A stretch of 64,000 nt of DNA, from contig JBBQNR010000004.1 of assembly GCA_038330145.1 (NCBI GenBank), positions 1 through 64,000 on the forward strand, given 5' to 3'. A model generated the notes under the pieces. It was given only the letters and a program-made list of their open reading frames with translations, had not been told where the DNA came from and searched no databases. Source of the stretch: JBBQNR01 sp038330145 (GTDB taxonomy: Bacteria > Actinomycetota > Thermoleophilia > Solirubrobacterales > JBBDJG01). Both the position numbers and the translations under genes were made by a program. Of this stretch, positions 7,403 through 15,757 are shown piece after piece (within the stretch, counting starts at the first letter, position 1; each line of letters starts with the position of its first letter).

Positions 7403-8444
7403 AAGCGGAGCGATCCAGCTCCTCGACGAGCCTCTGGTCGGGGTTCCGGACCCCGAGATCTCGCTTCGCACGAGCTTCCCCGCCTCGTACGACAAGCACC
7501 TGATGGTGTTCGCCGGGCGCGGCAGCCAGGAGCTCGGCCACAAGATCGCCGGCAAGCTGGGCATCGGGCTCGGCCGCGTGGACCTGAAGACCTTCTCCAA
7601 CGGAGAGGTCTATTGCCGCTACCTGGAGTCGATCCGTGGAGCGGACGTCTTCATCGTCCAATCCACGCACGCGCCGGTCAACCGCAACCTGATGGAGCTG
7701 TTGCTGATGATCGACGCCGCCAAGGGCGCGTCGGCGCACAGGATCATCGCGGTCACACCCTGGTTCGGCTATTCGCGCCAGGACAAGAAGTCGATGCCGC
7801 GAGAGCCGATTTCGGCTCGGCTGGTCGCGCGCATGCTCGAGGCCGCCGGCGCGGACCGGGTGCTGACGATGCACCTGCACGCCGGCCAGGTCCAGGGCTT
7901 CTTCCAGATCCCGGTCGACCATCTGATCGCACGGCCGATGCTGACCCAGTACTTCCGGGACAAGGTCGTCGGCGAAGAGTGGGTTGCGGTGTCGGCCGAC
8001 GCCGGTCGCGCAAAGCTGGCCGAGAAGTTCGCCGGTGAGCTGGGAGTGAAGCCGGCCTTCGTCACCAAGCAGCGCCCGGAGCACAACATCGCCGAGGCCG
8101 GATACGTCGTCGGCGACGTGGAGGGCAAGGCCGCGATCCTGGTCGACGACATGATCGACACGGCGGGAACGCTGATCGAGGCCGCGCGTGTGTTGCGCGC
8201 CTCCGGCGCCACGCGGGTGTTCGCAGCGGCGACTCACGGTGTCTTCTCCGGACCAGCGTTCGAACGACTGTCGGGGCCCGAGATCGAGGAGATCGTCGTC
8301 ACCGACACGATTCCCCCCTCTCCCGAAGCCCCCGGCAAGATCAAGGTCCTGAGCGTGTCCGACGTGCTCGCGCGCTCGATCCGCTCGATCTTCACCGACG
8401 GCTCGGTCTCCGAGCTATTCGCCGGCGAGAACCAGCTTTTCTAA
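7395..8444 (+). CDS. prs: Ribose-phosphate pyrophosphokinase (PRPP synthetase)
   Basis: 349 aa from TTG 7395, which has AAGGGGGA eight bases upstream; a shorter start at ATG 7503 (MVFAGRG) matches the E. coli N-terminus but lacks a ribosome site. Family motifs include GRGSQELGHKIAGKLGI near the N-terminus, FSNGEVYCR, the ATP-binding PWFGYSRQDKK, MHLHAGQVQGFF, and the PRPP-binding loop VLVDDMIDTAGTL. It makes PRPP from ribose-5-phosphate and ATP. glmU-prs adjacency is conserved in Gram-positive bacteria. The repeat element at 8455-8631 lies right after its stop and probably terminates the operon. Confidence 0.95.
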   Translation: MTESGAIQLLDEPLVGVPDPEISLRTSFPASYDKHLMVFAGRGSQELGHKIAGKLGIGLGRVDLKTFSNGEVYCRYLESIRGADVFIVQSTHAPVNRNLMELLLMIDAAKGASAHRIIAVTPWFGYSRQDKKSMPREPISARLVARMLEAAGADRVLTMHLHAGQVQGFFQIPVDHLIARPMLTQYFRDKVVGEEWVAVSADAGRAKLAEKFAGELGVKPAFVTKQRPEHNIAEAGYVVGDVEGKAAILVDDMIDTAGTLIEAARVLRASGATRVFAAATHGVFSGPAFERLSGPEIEEIVVTDTIPPSPEAPGKIKVLSVSDVLARSIRSIFTDGSVSELFAGENQLF

Positions 8445-8454
8445 AGACCGGATT

Positions 8455-8631
8455 TCGCTTTAGAGCCCCTTACGAAATGCCCGTGATGCCTGAGGCGGCG
8501 AGAATCGAGCCAGGCAAGGACGCAGGGAGGCCGCATACCCAAGCGGTATGTGGCCGACCGAGGACGCAGGATGGCGATGATTCGCAGCCGCGTCAGGCGT
8601 TGCGGGTGTTTTTGTAAGGGGCTCTAAGCGA
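8455..8631 (+). repeat. Long hairpin-forming repeat with 116-bp internal segment
   Basis: Terminal inverted repeats (AGAGCCCCTTAC at 8462-8473, GTAAGGGGCTCT at 8614-8625) flank a structured interior. The outermost 22 bp (8462-8483) and 26 bp (8600-8625) are identical to the two contiguous halves of the short element at 577-624 (opposite strand). The extra segment 8484-8599 has its own nested symmetry: TGCCTGA ... TCAGGCG, GAGAATC ... GATTCGC, CCGCATACC ... GGTATGTGG, and GGACGCAGG twice. It lies between convergent prs and a small gene, and no protein is evident inside it. It could be a MITE/REP-like mobile unit or a structured 3'-end RNA. Confidence 0.75.
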
Positions 8632-8642
8632 ATGACGGCCTT

Positions 8643-8849
8643 TTAATTCACGCTTTCCGCCACCTGGATCAGGTCGTCGAGCGGGCGGCCCGTGGTTCCG
8701 GCGATCCAGCACGCCACCGGGGCGGCCTTGCGCTCGGAGGCGTGGGCGGCCACGGAGGCCAAACGGAGTATTGCCTCGGTCGTATCCTCGTCCGGCGCAG
8801 GCACGCCGATTTCCCTGCAAAACGCCTGGATCCACTCATCCGCGGTCAT
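8643..8849 (-). CDS. DUF6457-like small protein (68 aa)
   Basis: Start ATG 8849 follows GAAGGGA at seven bases. The protein is one helical domain beginning MTADEWIQAFCREIGV, with a central VAAHASERKAAPVACWIAG segment. This pattern matches the small DUF6457-type proteins that are common in actinobacteria, often beside molybdenum-cofactor genes; no such genes are seen here. Family assignment is from memory of the pattern and is moderate. It is convergent with prs across the repeat and divergent from the sugar-transferase gene at 9088. The 238-bp gap 8850-9087 must hold both promoters, but I cannot identify boxes with confidence. Confidence 0.65.
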   Translation of the reverse strand: MTADEWIQAFCREIGVPAPDEDTTEAILRLASVAAHASERKAAPVACWIAGTTGRPLDDLIQVAESVN

Positions 8850-9087
8850 CGCGTTCCCTTCTCGTGCTGGTTGTGACATATTCGTCCTCGCGCTGTCCGA
8901 TAGTCGGTAGGAGGATCCCGCTGATTCTGGAACCCATCTCCGAAGCGGACTAGATTGTGGCGCTCGTGCCTCCCCGAGCGCAAGGCGGCCGCGGCCGGCT
9001 CGCGGCGCTACCTGCGACAGGCACGCGTGTTTGAATGAGCGGCTGCGGCGACGGCTCCGTGCCGTCCCGTCAGAGATCGCGACTCGG

Positions 9088-10674
9088 ATGACCGACACCA
9101 ATCCCCGCATTCCCGCGCCGCTGGCCGACCCGCCCGAACGGGTCGGGCCCGAGTCCGACCGGATGGCCGAGCGCGCCTCGACGCTGCGGGTCGCGAGCAC
9201 GATCCCGGTGCCGGCCGGTCACGACGAGGTCACGCGCGACGTTCGCGCTCGCAGGCCTAGCCTGCTGACCGCGCTTCGGCGCGGTCGCGCACCGCAGCGG
9301 CTGGCCCGCGTGGCGTCGCTGCTGGCGCTCGACTTCGGCGCCATCTGGTTGGCGATCTTCTCCGCGCTGGCCTTCAAGGAGGCTGTCCGGGACACCTACT
9401 CGTTCGACCGCGTCAGCGGCCAGACCGGGGACTACCTGCCGTTCGTGTTCCTGGTCACCGCGCTGCTGTTCGCGCGCAGCCAGCTCTACTCCCGTCGTGA
9501 GGCGCGGCCGGGCCTGGTGGCGATCACGGCGGCGCTGTTCCAGGTCACGATCGTGTCCGCGCTGTTCGCAATCGCGAACGGGCTCGAGTTCCGCTCCTAC
9601 TACATCTTCTATGGCGGCTTCGTGTTCGGAGTCGTCTGCCTGGCGTCCGCCCGCTGGCTCTACGAGCGCGGCATCGGCGCGCTGCTGAGAGCGGTCGGCC
9701 ACAACCGGCGCGCGCTCCTGGTCGGGTCCGGGGATCAGATCGAGGCAGTGGCCCACGCGCTCGGTGGCAACAACGCCCGCTACGAGACCGTCGGCTACAT
9801 CTCGCTCACGCCGCGGCCCGACAACGGGCTGCGCAACCTCGGCCGCCTGGAGGACCTGCCGCGGCTGCTCGACGAGCACAGGATCAGCGAGGTCATAATC
9901 GCCGACCCCAGCTTCCCGCAGAACCAGGCGCTGGAGCTGGTGGACACCTGCCGCGAGCACAACGTCGCCGTTCGCATCGCGCCCACGACGATGGAGATCA
10001 TGACCCACCGGCACGAGCTGGTGCCCGGGCAGAGCATGCCGCTGTTCGAGCTCAAGCCGCCGGTCTTCGAGGGCATCGACTTCGTCGTCAAGAGGACGTT
10101 CGACGTCGTCGGCTCGGTGCTGCTGCTGGGCGTGATGTCGCCGCTGCTGCTGACGATCTCCGCCGCCGTCAAGCTGACGTCCCGGGGCCCTGTCCTCTAC
10201 CGCAGCCGACGGCCCGGCATCGGCGGCCAGCCCTTCGACTGCCTCAAGTTCCGCACCATGCAGTCGAACGCCGACCACCGCCAGGCCGAGCTGGAGGGCG
10301 ACAACGAGGCCAGCGGCCCGCTTTTCAAGATCCGCAGCGATCCCCGCCTGACGCCGATCGGCGGCTTCCTGCGCCGCTACAGCCTCGACGAGCTGCCGCA
10401 GCTGGTCAACGTGCTGCGTGGCGAGATGTCGCTGGTGGGCCCGCGGCCGCTGCCCGAGCGCGACTATCAGAGGCTGAGGGACTGGCACCGCAAGCGCTAC
10501 CTGGTGCTCCCGGGCATCACGGGCCTGTGGCAGATCTCGGGCAGGGCCGACCTCGACTTCGACGAGTTGGTGCGCCTCGACTTCGTCTACCTCGAGCGCT
10601 GGAGCGTGTTCCTCGACGTCTCGATCATGCTCAAGACGGTGCCGGCCGTGCTGACCAGGAAGGGCGCCTTCTAG
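9088..10674 (+). CDS. Polyprenyl-phosphate sugar-1-phosphate transferase (WcaJ/WbaP-type initiating enzyme)
   Basis: 528 aa from ATG 9088; an in-frame TTG at 9031 is possible, but neither start has a strong ribosome site. The N-terminal half has several membrane helices (LLALDFGAIWLAIFSALAF, VSALFAIANGLEF) and a nucleotide-binding-like CoA-binding middle domain. The C-terminal third is the bacterial sugar transferase domain with RRPGIGGQPFDCLKFRTM, RRYSLDELPQLVNVLRGEMSLVGPRP and GLWQISGRADLDFDELVRLD. It transfers a hexose-1-phosphate from a nucleotide sugar to undecaprenyl phosphate, the first membrane step of the repeat units assembled by this locus. It opens the polysaccharide region. Confidence 0.9.
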   Translation: MTDTNPRIPAPLADPPERVGPESDRMAERASTLRVASTIPVPAGHDEVTRDVRARRPSLLTALRRGRAPQRLARVASLLALDFGAIWLAIFSALAFKEAVRDTYSFDRVSGQTGDYLPFVFLVTALLFARSQLYSRREARPGLVAITAALFQVTIVSALFAIANGLEFRSYYIFYGGFVFGVVCLASARWLYERGIGALLRAVGHNRRALLVGSGDQIEAVAHALGGNNARYETVGYISLTPRPDNGLRNLGRLEDLPRLLDEHRISEVIIADPSFPQNQALELVDTCREHNVAVRIAPTTMEIMTHRHELVPGQSMPLFELKPPVFEGIDFVVKRTFDVVGSVLLLGVMSPLLLTISAAVKLTSRGPVLYRSRRPGIGGQPFDCLKFRTMQSNADHRQAELEGDNEASGPLFKIRSDPRLTPIGGFLRRYSLDELPQLVNVLRGEMSLVGPRPLPERDYQRLRDWHRKRYLVLPGITGLWQISGRADLDFDELVRLDFVYLERWSVFLDVSIMLKTVPAVLTRKGAF

Positions 10675-10729
10675 ACGCAGGGAGGGCATCCGGATAACGT
10701 CGGAGGGGGGCACGTCTGAGAAGCACCGT

Positions 10730-11356
10730 TTGACCCTGCACGACGAGATCTGGGGGCAGGTTCCCGAGCAGCGGCCGCTCGATCGCGCCGCGCTGGACTT
10801 CGCGCTCGAGACGGTGCGAGAGGCGAACGCGCCGGGTCTCGGCGGAGGCTCGCCGAAGGTGCTCGACCTCGGCGTGGGGGACGGGCGGATCGCGACAGAG
10901 CTGGCGCGCACCGGCGCCGCCGTCACAGGGGTGGATCCCTCACGGGTGGCGCTCGAGCTTGCGCGCGCGGCGCATCCCGAGCTGGAGCTGGTGGCGACGC
11001 TCGAGGACGGCCGGCTCCCCTTCGAGGACGCGATCTTCGACGTGGTCGTGTGTCTCGATGTGCTCCAGCACGTCGCCGACACGCAGGCGCTGCTGTCGGA
11101 GGCACGCAGGGTGCTGCGGCCCGGCGGGGACCTGGCGGTCTCGGTTCCATGGCACGGGCGGCTGCGCAGCGCGCTGATCGCGCTGTTCTCGTTCGAGCGA
11201 CACCACGACCCGCTGGAGCCGGTGCTGCGTTTCTACTCGGCGCGCTCGCTCGGCGATCTGCTGGAGCGGTTCGGGTTCGAGCAGCCGCAGCTGCTCGGGG
11301 TCGGCGGGCCGCCGCTCGCCAGGCAGACCTTGCTGGCGCGCGCTCGCCGGGCCTAG
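10730..11356 (+). CDS. Class I SAM-dependent methyltransferase
   Basis: 208 aa from TTG 10730, with a GGAGGGGGG tract about 20 bp upstream. Motif I is VLDLGVGDGRIATELA (about residues 44-59), followed by VTGVDPS, the LPFEDAIFDVVVCLDVLQHV motif and the LRPGGDLAVSVPW post-motif, typical of the Methyltransf_11 fold. The C-terminal FYSARSLGDLLERFGF is also usual for this family. It follows the initiating sugar transferase by 55 bp on the same strand, so methylation of a glycan or its lipid carrier is plausible. The substrate is unknown. Confidence 0.8.
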   Translation: MTLHDEIWGQVPEQRPLDRAALDFALETVREANAPGLGGGSPKVLDLGVGDGRIATELARTGAAVTGVDPSRVALELARAAHPELELVATLEDGRLPFEDAIFDVVVCLDVLQHVADTQALLSEARRVLRPGGDLAVSVPWHGRLRSALIALFSFERHHDPLEPVLRFYSARSLGDLLERFGFEQPQLLGVGGPPLARQTLLARARRA

Positions 11357-11387
11357 ATGGGTCCGGCGAAACGGCCGGCTGCGCTGG

Positions 11388-11969
11388 TCACGGCGACTGC
11401 GGCAGCCCCGCGGCTTCGAGGGCCTCGGCGTGGTCGTAGTACTCCTGCATGCGGAATATTTGGCCGTCCTTGAGCGTAATGACAAGCGCAAACGCCTCCG
11501 TGAGCTCGATACCGCTCGCCTGAGCGCGCATTGGCACGTTTGCGAGTACCACCTGCCGTTCCCCGAGGTCGACCAGTTCCACCGGCTTCACGTAGACCTC
11601 CGAGCCAAAGACCTCCGCGGTGGAAGCCACGTACCTGCGGTGGCCCTCCGGACCGCGATAGTGCGGCTCCAAGAGCCCGGACTCGACCCATTCGCGGGCT
11701 GGGTGGTACTCGAAGTCGGGGTGGTAGCCGATTCCGATCACGTCCATATCGCGGCGGTTGTAGGCCTCCAGCGCGAGCCGCGTCGCTCGCCACAGGGTCG
11801 CCTGGCGCAGACGCGAACCGGGTGGCAGCTTGGCGATGTGGCGAAGATTGGCAGCCGCCAGCCGGGGGAACCGCAGAGCAAGCCGCTGGTCGAGTGTCCG
11901 GCGCGACCGCTCACGCACCCGCAGCGGTTTGCGCACGAACTCGACGTTCTTCGGCCTCCCCTGAGTCAT
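11388..11969 (-). CDS. SnoaL-like / NTF2-fold protein
   Basis: 193 aa. After about 55 basic residues comes an NTF2/SnoaL-like cone fold: ATLWRATRLALEAYNRRDMDVIGIGYHPDFEYHPA ... GPEGHRRYVASTAEVFG ... VTLKDGQIFRMQEYYDHAEALEAAGL. Such proteins bind small hydrophobic ligands or act as ketosteroid-isomerase-like enzymes, and are strongly expanded in Thermoleophilia. The start ATG 11969 overlaps the stop of the O-antigen ligase gene (ATGA), so it is translated from that operon. Unlike the usual 130-residue members it has a long basic N-terminus. The function in the glycan locus is unknown. Confidence 0.7.
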   Translation of the reverse strand: MTQGRPKNVEFVRKPLRVRERSRRTLDQRLALRFPRLAAANLRHIAKLPPGSRLRQATLWRATRLALEAYNRRDMDVIGIGYHPDFEYHPAREWVESGLLEPHYRGPEGHRRYVASTAEVFGSEVYVKPVELVDLGERQVVLANVPMRAQASGIELTEAFALVITLKDGQIFRMQEYYDHAEALEAAGLPQSP

Positions 11970-14113
11970 CGCCCGTGCTGGCGGCGGGTGCGCCCGAGCC
12001 GGCGGGTGCGCTCGAGCCGGTCGGCGCGCAGGGCGAGCAGGTAGCTGTTGCGGGCGGCGTCCGAGAGCGGGTCCAGATAGATCGCGCCCCGCAGCACCGG
12101 CAGCGCGCGCGTCGGGTCCGACATCGTCGCCAGCAGGTAGTTACCGAGCCGCAGCCATGCCTCCGCATTGGCGGGCTCGACCTGTACCGCGTGCTCGAGC
12201 AGGTCGACTGCCGCACGGCTGTCCCCGCGGGCGTCCTCCACCGCCGCCAGCTCGAAGTAGGGCTCGGGGGAGAGAGGGTTGATGTCCCTGGCCTGCTCCG
12301 CTGTCGCGTGCGCGCGGGCGTAGTCTCCCTGCGCGACCAGCCTGAGCGCGTCAGAGCCCTTCTCCTCGGCGCGCCACGGTTGGGCGACGGCGAGCGCCGC
12401 CAGCGCGGCGACCACCAAGACCGGAACGGCCAGCGCGGCGCGCTCGTAGAGCAGACGGCCCCGCGGCAGCGAGGCCCGCGCTGTTTCGAGCGCCGGCGGC
12501 CCGGGCTCGGACGGCCGGGAGCCGATCGGGCCGCGGCCGGCCACCCAGCCGGCACAGAAGAGCGCCGTAATGGTGACCGCCGGCACGAACCAGGTCCAGT
12601 CGATCGCCGAGTGCACGCCGAAGACCACCGCCACCAGGGCGAGGGTCACGAGGCCGACGCGCTCCCGCCCCCAGCGCGCGCCGCCCGCGATCGTGCGGCC
12701 GCGGCGCAGGTCGAGTGTGTTGCGCGCGGCCAGCGCCCAGGCCGCGAGCAGGGCAAGGCTGACGGCAAGGCCGATCAGTCCAAGGTCGGCGAGCGTCTGC
12801 AGCACGTAGCCGTGGGCGTGCTTGGCGCGTGCCTGCTCCTTGCGATAGCGAAGCTGTGCCTGCGCAAAGGAGCCGGCTCCGGCACCGGCGAGCGAGTGGT
12901 CCTGCCAGACGTCGATTGCCCGGCGCCAGTAGATCGAGCGCACGCTTGCTGTCTCGGTGAGGCGGCCCGGTGAGTTCTGCGGCGTGACGGCAGCGGCCTG
13001 CGTGAGGTCGTGCCAGCGATCGGAGAAGGTGCCGCCGATGCCGCGGTCGCTGAACGCGAGGGCGCCGAGCACCAGCACGGGGATCACGGCTACCAGAGCA
13101 ATCGCCGCGGTTCCGATCCGCCGCCTGGTCGGCTCGGCGAGCGGTCGCCGCTCTGCGCGGCGCTGGATCAGTACACCGGCCGCGAACAGGACCACCACCA
13201 TCGCCAGCAGGATCAGGCCCAGCTCGATGCCGGCGTCCTTGCGGTCGGCGAGCGGGATGCGGTCGTCGGTGAGGGCGCTGCGGCTGAAGGCCCAGGCGGT
13301 GACTGCGCCGGCTGCGAGCAGCGAGGGCAGCAGCAGCGCCAGGCTCCGCAGGCGCACGGGCACGACGATCAGCCAGATCGCGATGCCGGCGGCCGCGGCG
13401 ACGATGCTCCCGCGCGAGAAGCTCAGCAGCAGCGTTACGGTGAAGAGCGCCAGCAGCGGCCAGGCGAGCGCGTTCACGATCCGGGCGCCGCCTTCGCGCG
13501 TGGCGAGCCAGAGGCAGATCGGGATGCCCATCGCGGCGGTGACGCCGACGGCGTTCCAGTATCCGTACGGCTCGCGCAGGCGGCCGTAGGTCTCGTCGGG
13601 CGCCAGCCAGGCCGGCGCGATCTTGGTCGCGAGCCCCCAAAGACAGATCGCGGCCAGCGCAAGCAGCACGCCGGCGAGCACCGCGTTCCAGCGTCCGCGC
13701 GAGATGCGCACCGCCGCAACACCGGCGCCGAATGCGGCCAGGTAGGCCAGCGAGCGGTTGGTCTCGACCCAGCTGTCGGCCGGATGCAGCGACCAGGCGA
13801 TGGAGAGGGCGGTGAGGGCCGCCAGTGCGGCCATCGCACCGAGCGCGAGGCCGCCGTGCAGCCGCGCCTGGAAGCCGATCACCATCAGCGCGGTCGCGAC
13901 CATCAGCGCGCCGATCACGATGACGGCCACCTCGACCAGCGTCGACGTGCCGAGCTGCAGGCCGCCGTTGGCGATGAAGGCGGCGGCCGCCAGCGCGGCG
14001 GCGAGAGCGAGCGCTATCGCGGCGTCGGTGCTGCGGAAAAGCCTTCGAACCGCCTCCCGCACGCTCACCAGCGTGCGCGCCGGCGCGGGTCTAGCGGCGG
14101 CGTGAGATTCCAC
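11966..14113 (-). CDS. O-antigen ligase/polymerase-family membrane protein with C-terminal TPRs
   Basis: 715 aa from GTG 14113, preceded by AGGGAGGGAGTGAGGC. About twelve hydrophobic segments fill residues 30-545, with the large loop and HAHGYVLQTLADLGLIGL motif diagnostic of the Wzy_C/WaaL family. Residues about 575-700 form TPR-like repeats (YARAHATAEQARDINPLSP, RAAVDLLEHAVQVEPANAEAW, ALPVLRGAIYLDPLSDAA). The enzyme should transfer or polymerise lipid-linked glycan on the outer face of the membrane; whether it is a ligase or polymerase cannot be told. It overlaps the upstream secreted-protein gene by 23 bp and the downstream SnoaL gene by 4 bp, forming a three-gene operon. Confidence 0.85.
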   Translation of the reverse strand: MESHAAARPAPARTLVSVREAVRRLFRSTDAAIALALAAALAAAAFIANGGLQLGTSTLVEVAVIVIGALMVATALMVIGFQARLHGGLALGAMAALAALTALSIAWSLHPADSWVETNRSLAYLAAFGAGVAAVRISRGRWNAVLAGVLLALAAICLWGLATKIAPAWLAPDETYGRLREPYGYWNAVGVTAAMGIPICLWLATREGGARIVNALAWPLLALFTVTLLLSFSRGSIVAAAAGIAIWLIVVPVRLRSLALLLPSLLAAGAVTAWAFSRSALTDDRIPLADRKDAGIELGLILLAMVVVLFAAGVLIQRRAERRPLAEPTRRRIGTAAIALVAVIPVLVLGALAFSDRGIGGTFSDRWHDLTQAAAVTPQNSPGRLTETASVRSIYWRRAIDVWQDHSLAGAGAGSFAQAQLRYRKEQARAKHAHGYVLQTLADLGLIGLAVSLALLAAWALAARNTLDLRRGRTIAGGARWGRERVGLVTLALVAVVFGVHSAIDWTWFVPAVTITALFCAGWVAGRGPIGSRPSEPGPPALETARASLPRGRLLYERAALAVPVLVVAALAALAVAQPWRAEEKGSDALRLVAQGDYARAHATAEQARDINPLSPEPYFELAAVEDARGDSRAAVDLLEHAVQVEPANAEAWLRLGNYLLATMSDPTRALPVLRGAIYLDPLSDAARNSYLLALRADRLERTRRLGRTRRQHGR

Positions 14114-14732
14114 GCCTCACTCCCTCCCTGAACCTGTTCAGCGCGGCACCCGCCGATTGCCATGCGGCGGGCCAGCGCCGCTGGGACGCGTAGGCGGCAC
14201 CGGCGGCCATTGCCAACGCCAACAGCGCCAGCACCAGCACCAGCATCGTGGGCAGCTCCGTGCCGAGGCCGGCGGTGGCCAGCGGCGCTCCGCTGGCGCC
14301 GGGCTCGACGGCCCTGCCGCCGATTTCGACAGGACCTCGCCTGCCCGCGTCGGCCAGGCTGCGCTGCTCTGTCTGGCTCGGCGCGGAGGCCGCGTCGACC
14401 TTGTTGACCACGCTCTTCTTCTGGACGCGGCCAGACTTGCCGCCGGCGCCCAGCTGAGCCGCCCGGATCTCCGCACGGCAGTCCGGGTACTCGTCGATGT
14501 CGGAGGGGAGCTGGTCCAGCGCTCCCGACAGCTCGTCCTGCGAGTACTTGCCGTCGAGCGAGCCGTCCTCCGAGCAGTCGCGGATCACGTCCATCGCGCT
14601 CGCGTGCGCCGGGGGCGTGGCAGCGGACAGCGTTATCGCTGCGGCGGCGAGGGCCAGCAAACCGAGCCAGGCGTGGGTGCGCCAAACGTGTGGCGCGTGG
14701 ACGGGATTCGTTGTCGCGGGTCGTCCCTTCAT
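14091..14732 (-). CDS. Secreted/membrane-anchored protein of unknown function, ligase-linked
   Basis: 213 aa from ATG 14732 (MKGRPATTNPV). There is a signal peptide at about residues 18-45 (WLGLLALAAAAITLSAATPPAHAS). The mature N-terminus has two cysteines in AMDVIRDCSEDG ... DEYPDCRAEI, which could form a disulfide. A low-complexity linker follows, then a C-terminal membrane helix (about 161-183, LPTMLVLVLALLALAMAAG) and a basic cytoplasmic tail. I recall similar 'VIRDC-DG-L-YS-EL-ALxxLPxDxDEYxDC' proteins in Thermoleophilia, with no assigned function. It is first in the operon with the O-antigen ligase, overlapping it by 23 bp, so an accessory role in surface glycan attachment is conceivable. 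Confidence 0.7.
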   Translation of the reverse strand: MKGRPATTNPVHAPHVWRTHAWLGLLALAAAAITLSAATPPAHASAMDVIRDCSEDGSLDGKYSQDELSGALDQLPSDIDEYPDCRAEIRAAQLGAGGKSGRVQKKSVVNKVDAASAPSQTEQRSLADAGRRGPVEIGGRAVEPGASGAPLATAGLGTELPTMLVLVLALLALAMAAGAAYASQRRWPAAWQSAGAALNRFREGVRRGISRRR

Positions 14733-14877
14733 CGTGAAAGTTGCCCGGGGCAGTCGTAAAGAACTGGATTTGGCGGGCGCTGACCTGACTAACCCCTCGG
14801 ACGGTCCAAAAGCGCGCGGCGCCGAATTCAACGGCGCAGACTACCGGGCGCTGCCGCCGGTTTCTCCGCAGGGCACC

Positions 14878-15744
14878 TCACCAGCTGCGGTAGCGCTCCA
14901 CCACCTCCAGCGCGGTGTGGCGGTCGATGTGGGTCCTGTCGGCCAGGAACCGGCGCAGCTCCTCCACCGCCGCCGTGCGGTCGTAGCCGCTTGCCGTCAC
15001 GCGGGCCTCGTGACGGATGGGCACGGCGTCGACGATCCCCAGCCGCCAGCTCCGCTCGAGCGCCAGCCCGCCCCAGTGCAGGTCGAGGCCCCAGCCCATT
15101 CGCAGCGGCGGAAAGGGCAGCAGGTCCCCGGACAGCGAGCGATGGAAGGCCGTCACCGGCCCGATCTCGACCATGCGCGTGCGCCGCGTCACCAGCCCGC
15201 GCGCCCGGCGGCAGACCGACCAGGCTGCGTGGCTGGTGTGACGATGCGCCGGCTGCGCGAGCTGCAGGCCGAAGCGCTCGGCCAGGAACAGCATGCGGTC
15301 GAGAAAGCCGCCCGGCAGCGCAACGTCGTCGTCGATCGCCAGCACCCAATCGCGCTCGCCCGCAGGCGCGCTCTCGAGCAGCCGGTTGAGGTTCTCGAAC
15401 TTGCCGCTGCCGCGCAGTCCCGTCGCGACCGTGTGGGCGGCGAGCGATGGCGCCGCGCCGTCGAGCGCGCCGAGCACGATGCTCACGTCGCGCTCGCTGT
15501 GCGAGAGCTCGCGCATCGCTCGCTCCATGACGCCGGCGCAGTCCGGCGAGTAGATGCCGAGCACCAGAACGCTGCCGCTCGCTGCCGCGCTGGCGTCGCG
15601 AGCAAGTCGCGGCGGCACCAGCCGGGCCCAGAAAGCGCCGTCGTCGATCAGGTCCTTGGCGTGCGCGCGTGTGCGCGCCCGTGGGCCAAGCACGATGCCG
15701 CTCTCGCCCGACAGCAGACGGTCGACGTCGAGCTCAGTGCTCAC
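14878..15744 (-). CDS. Putative GT-A-fold glycosyltransferase
   Basis: 288 aa from GTG 15744 (VSTELDVDRLL); the frame upstream of it overlaps the next gene and looks like shadow coding. The central segment KFENLNRLLESAPAGERDWVLAIDDDVALPGGFLDRM holds an Asp-Asp-Asp cluster typical of the metal-binding DxD site of GT-A enzymes. A WGLDLHWGGLALERSWRLGIVDAVPIRHEARV segment follows. It does not show the classic GT2 N-terminus, so the exact family is uncertain. It is 13 bp downstream of a GT2 gene on the same strand, so the two probably act together on one glycan. Confidence 0.65.
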   Translation of the reverse strand: MSTELDVDRLLSGESGIVLGPRARTRAHAKDLIDDGAFWARLVPPRLARDASAAASGSVLVLGIYSPDCAGVMERAMRELSHSERDVSIVLGALDGAAPSLAAHTVATGLRGSGKFENLNRLLESAPAGERDWVLAIDDDVALPGGFLDRMLFLAERFGLQLAQPAHRHTSHAAWSVCRRARGLVTRRTRMVEIGPVTAFHRSLSGDLLPFPPLRMGWGLDLHWGGLALERSWRLGIVDAVPIRHEARVTASGYDRTAAVEELRRFLADRTHIDRHTALEVVERYRSW

Positions 15745-15757
15745 CCCGGCTCGCCGC

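Noticed and set aside
9070..11082. Long minus-strand open frame opposite the sugar transferase and methyltransferase
   Set aside because: The plus-strand frame has unmistakable family motifs; the minus-strand product is a low-complexity His/Gln/Arg-rich antisense shadow typical of high-GC DNA.
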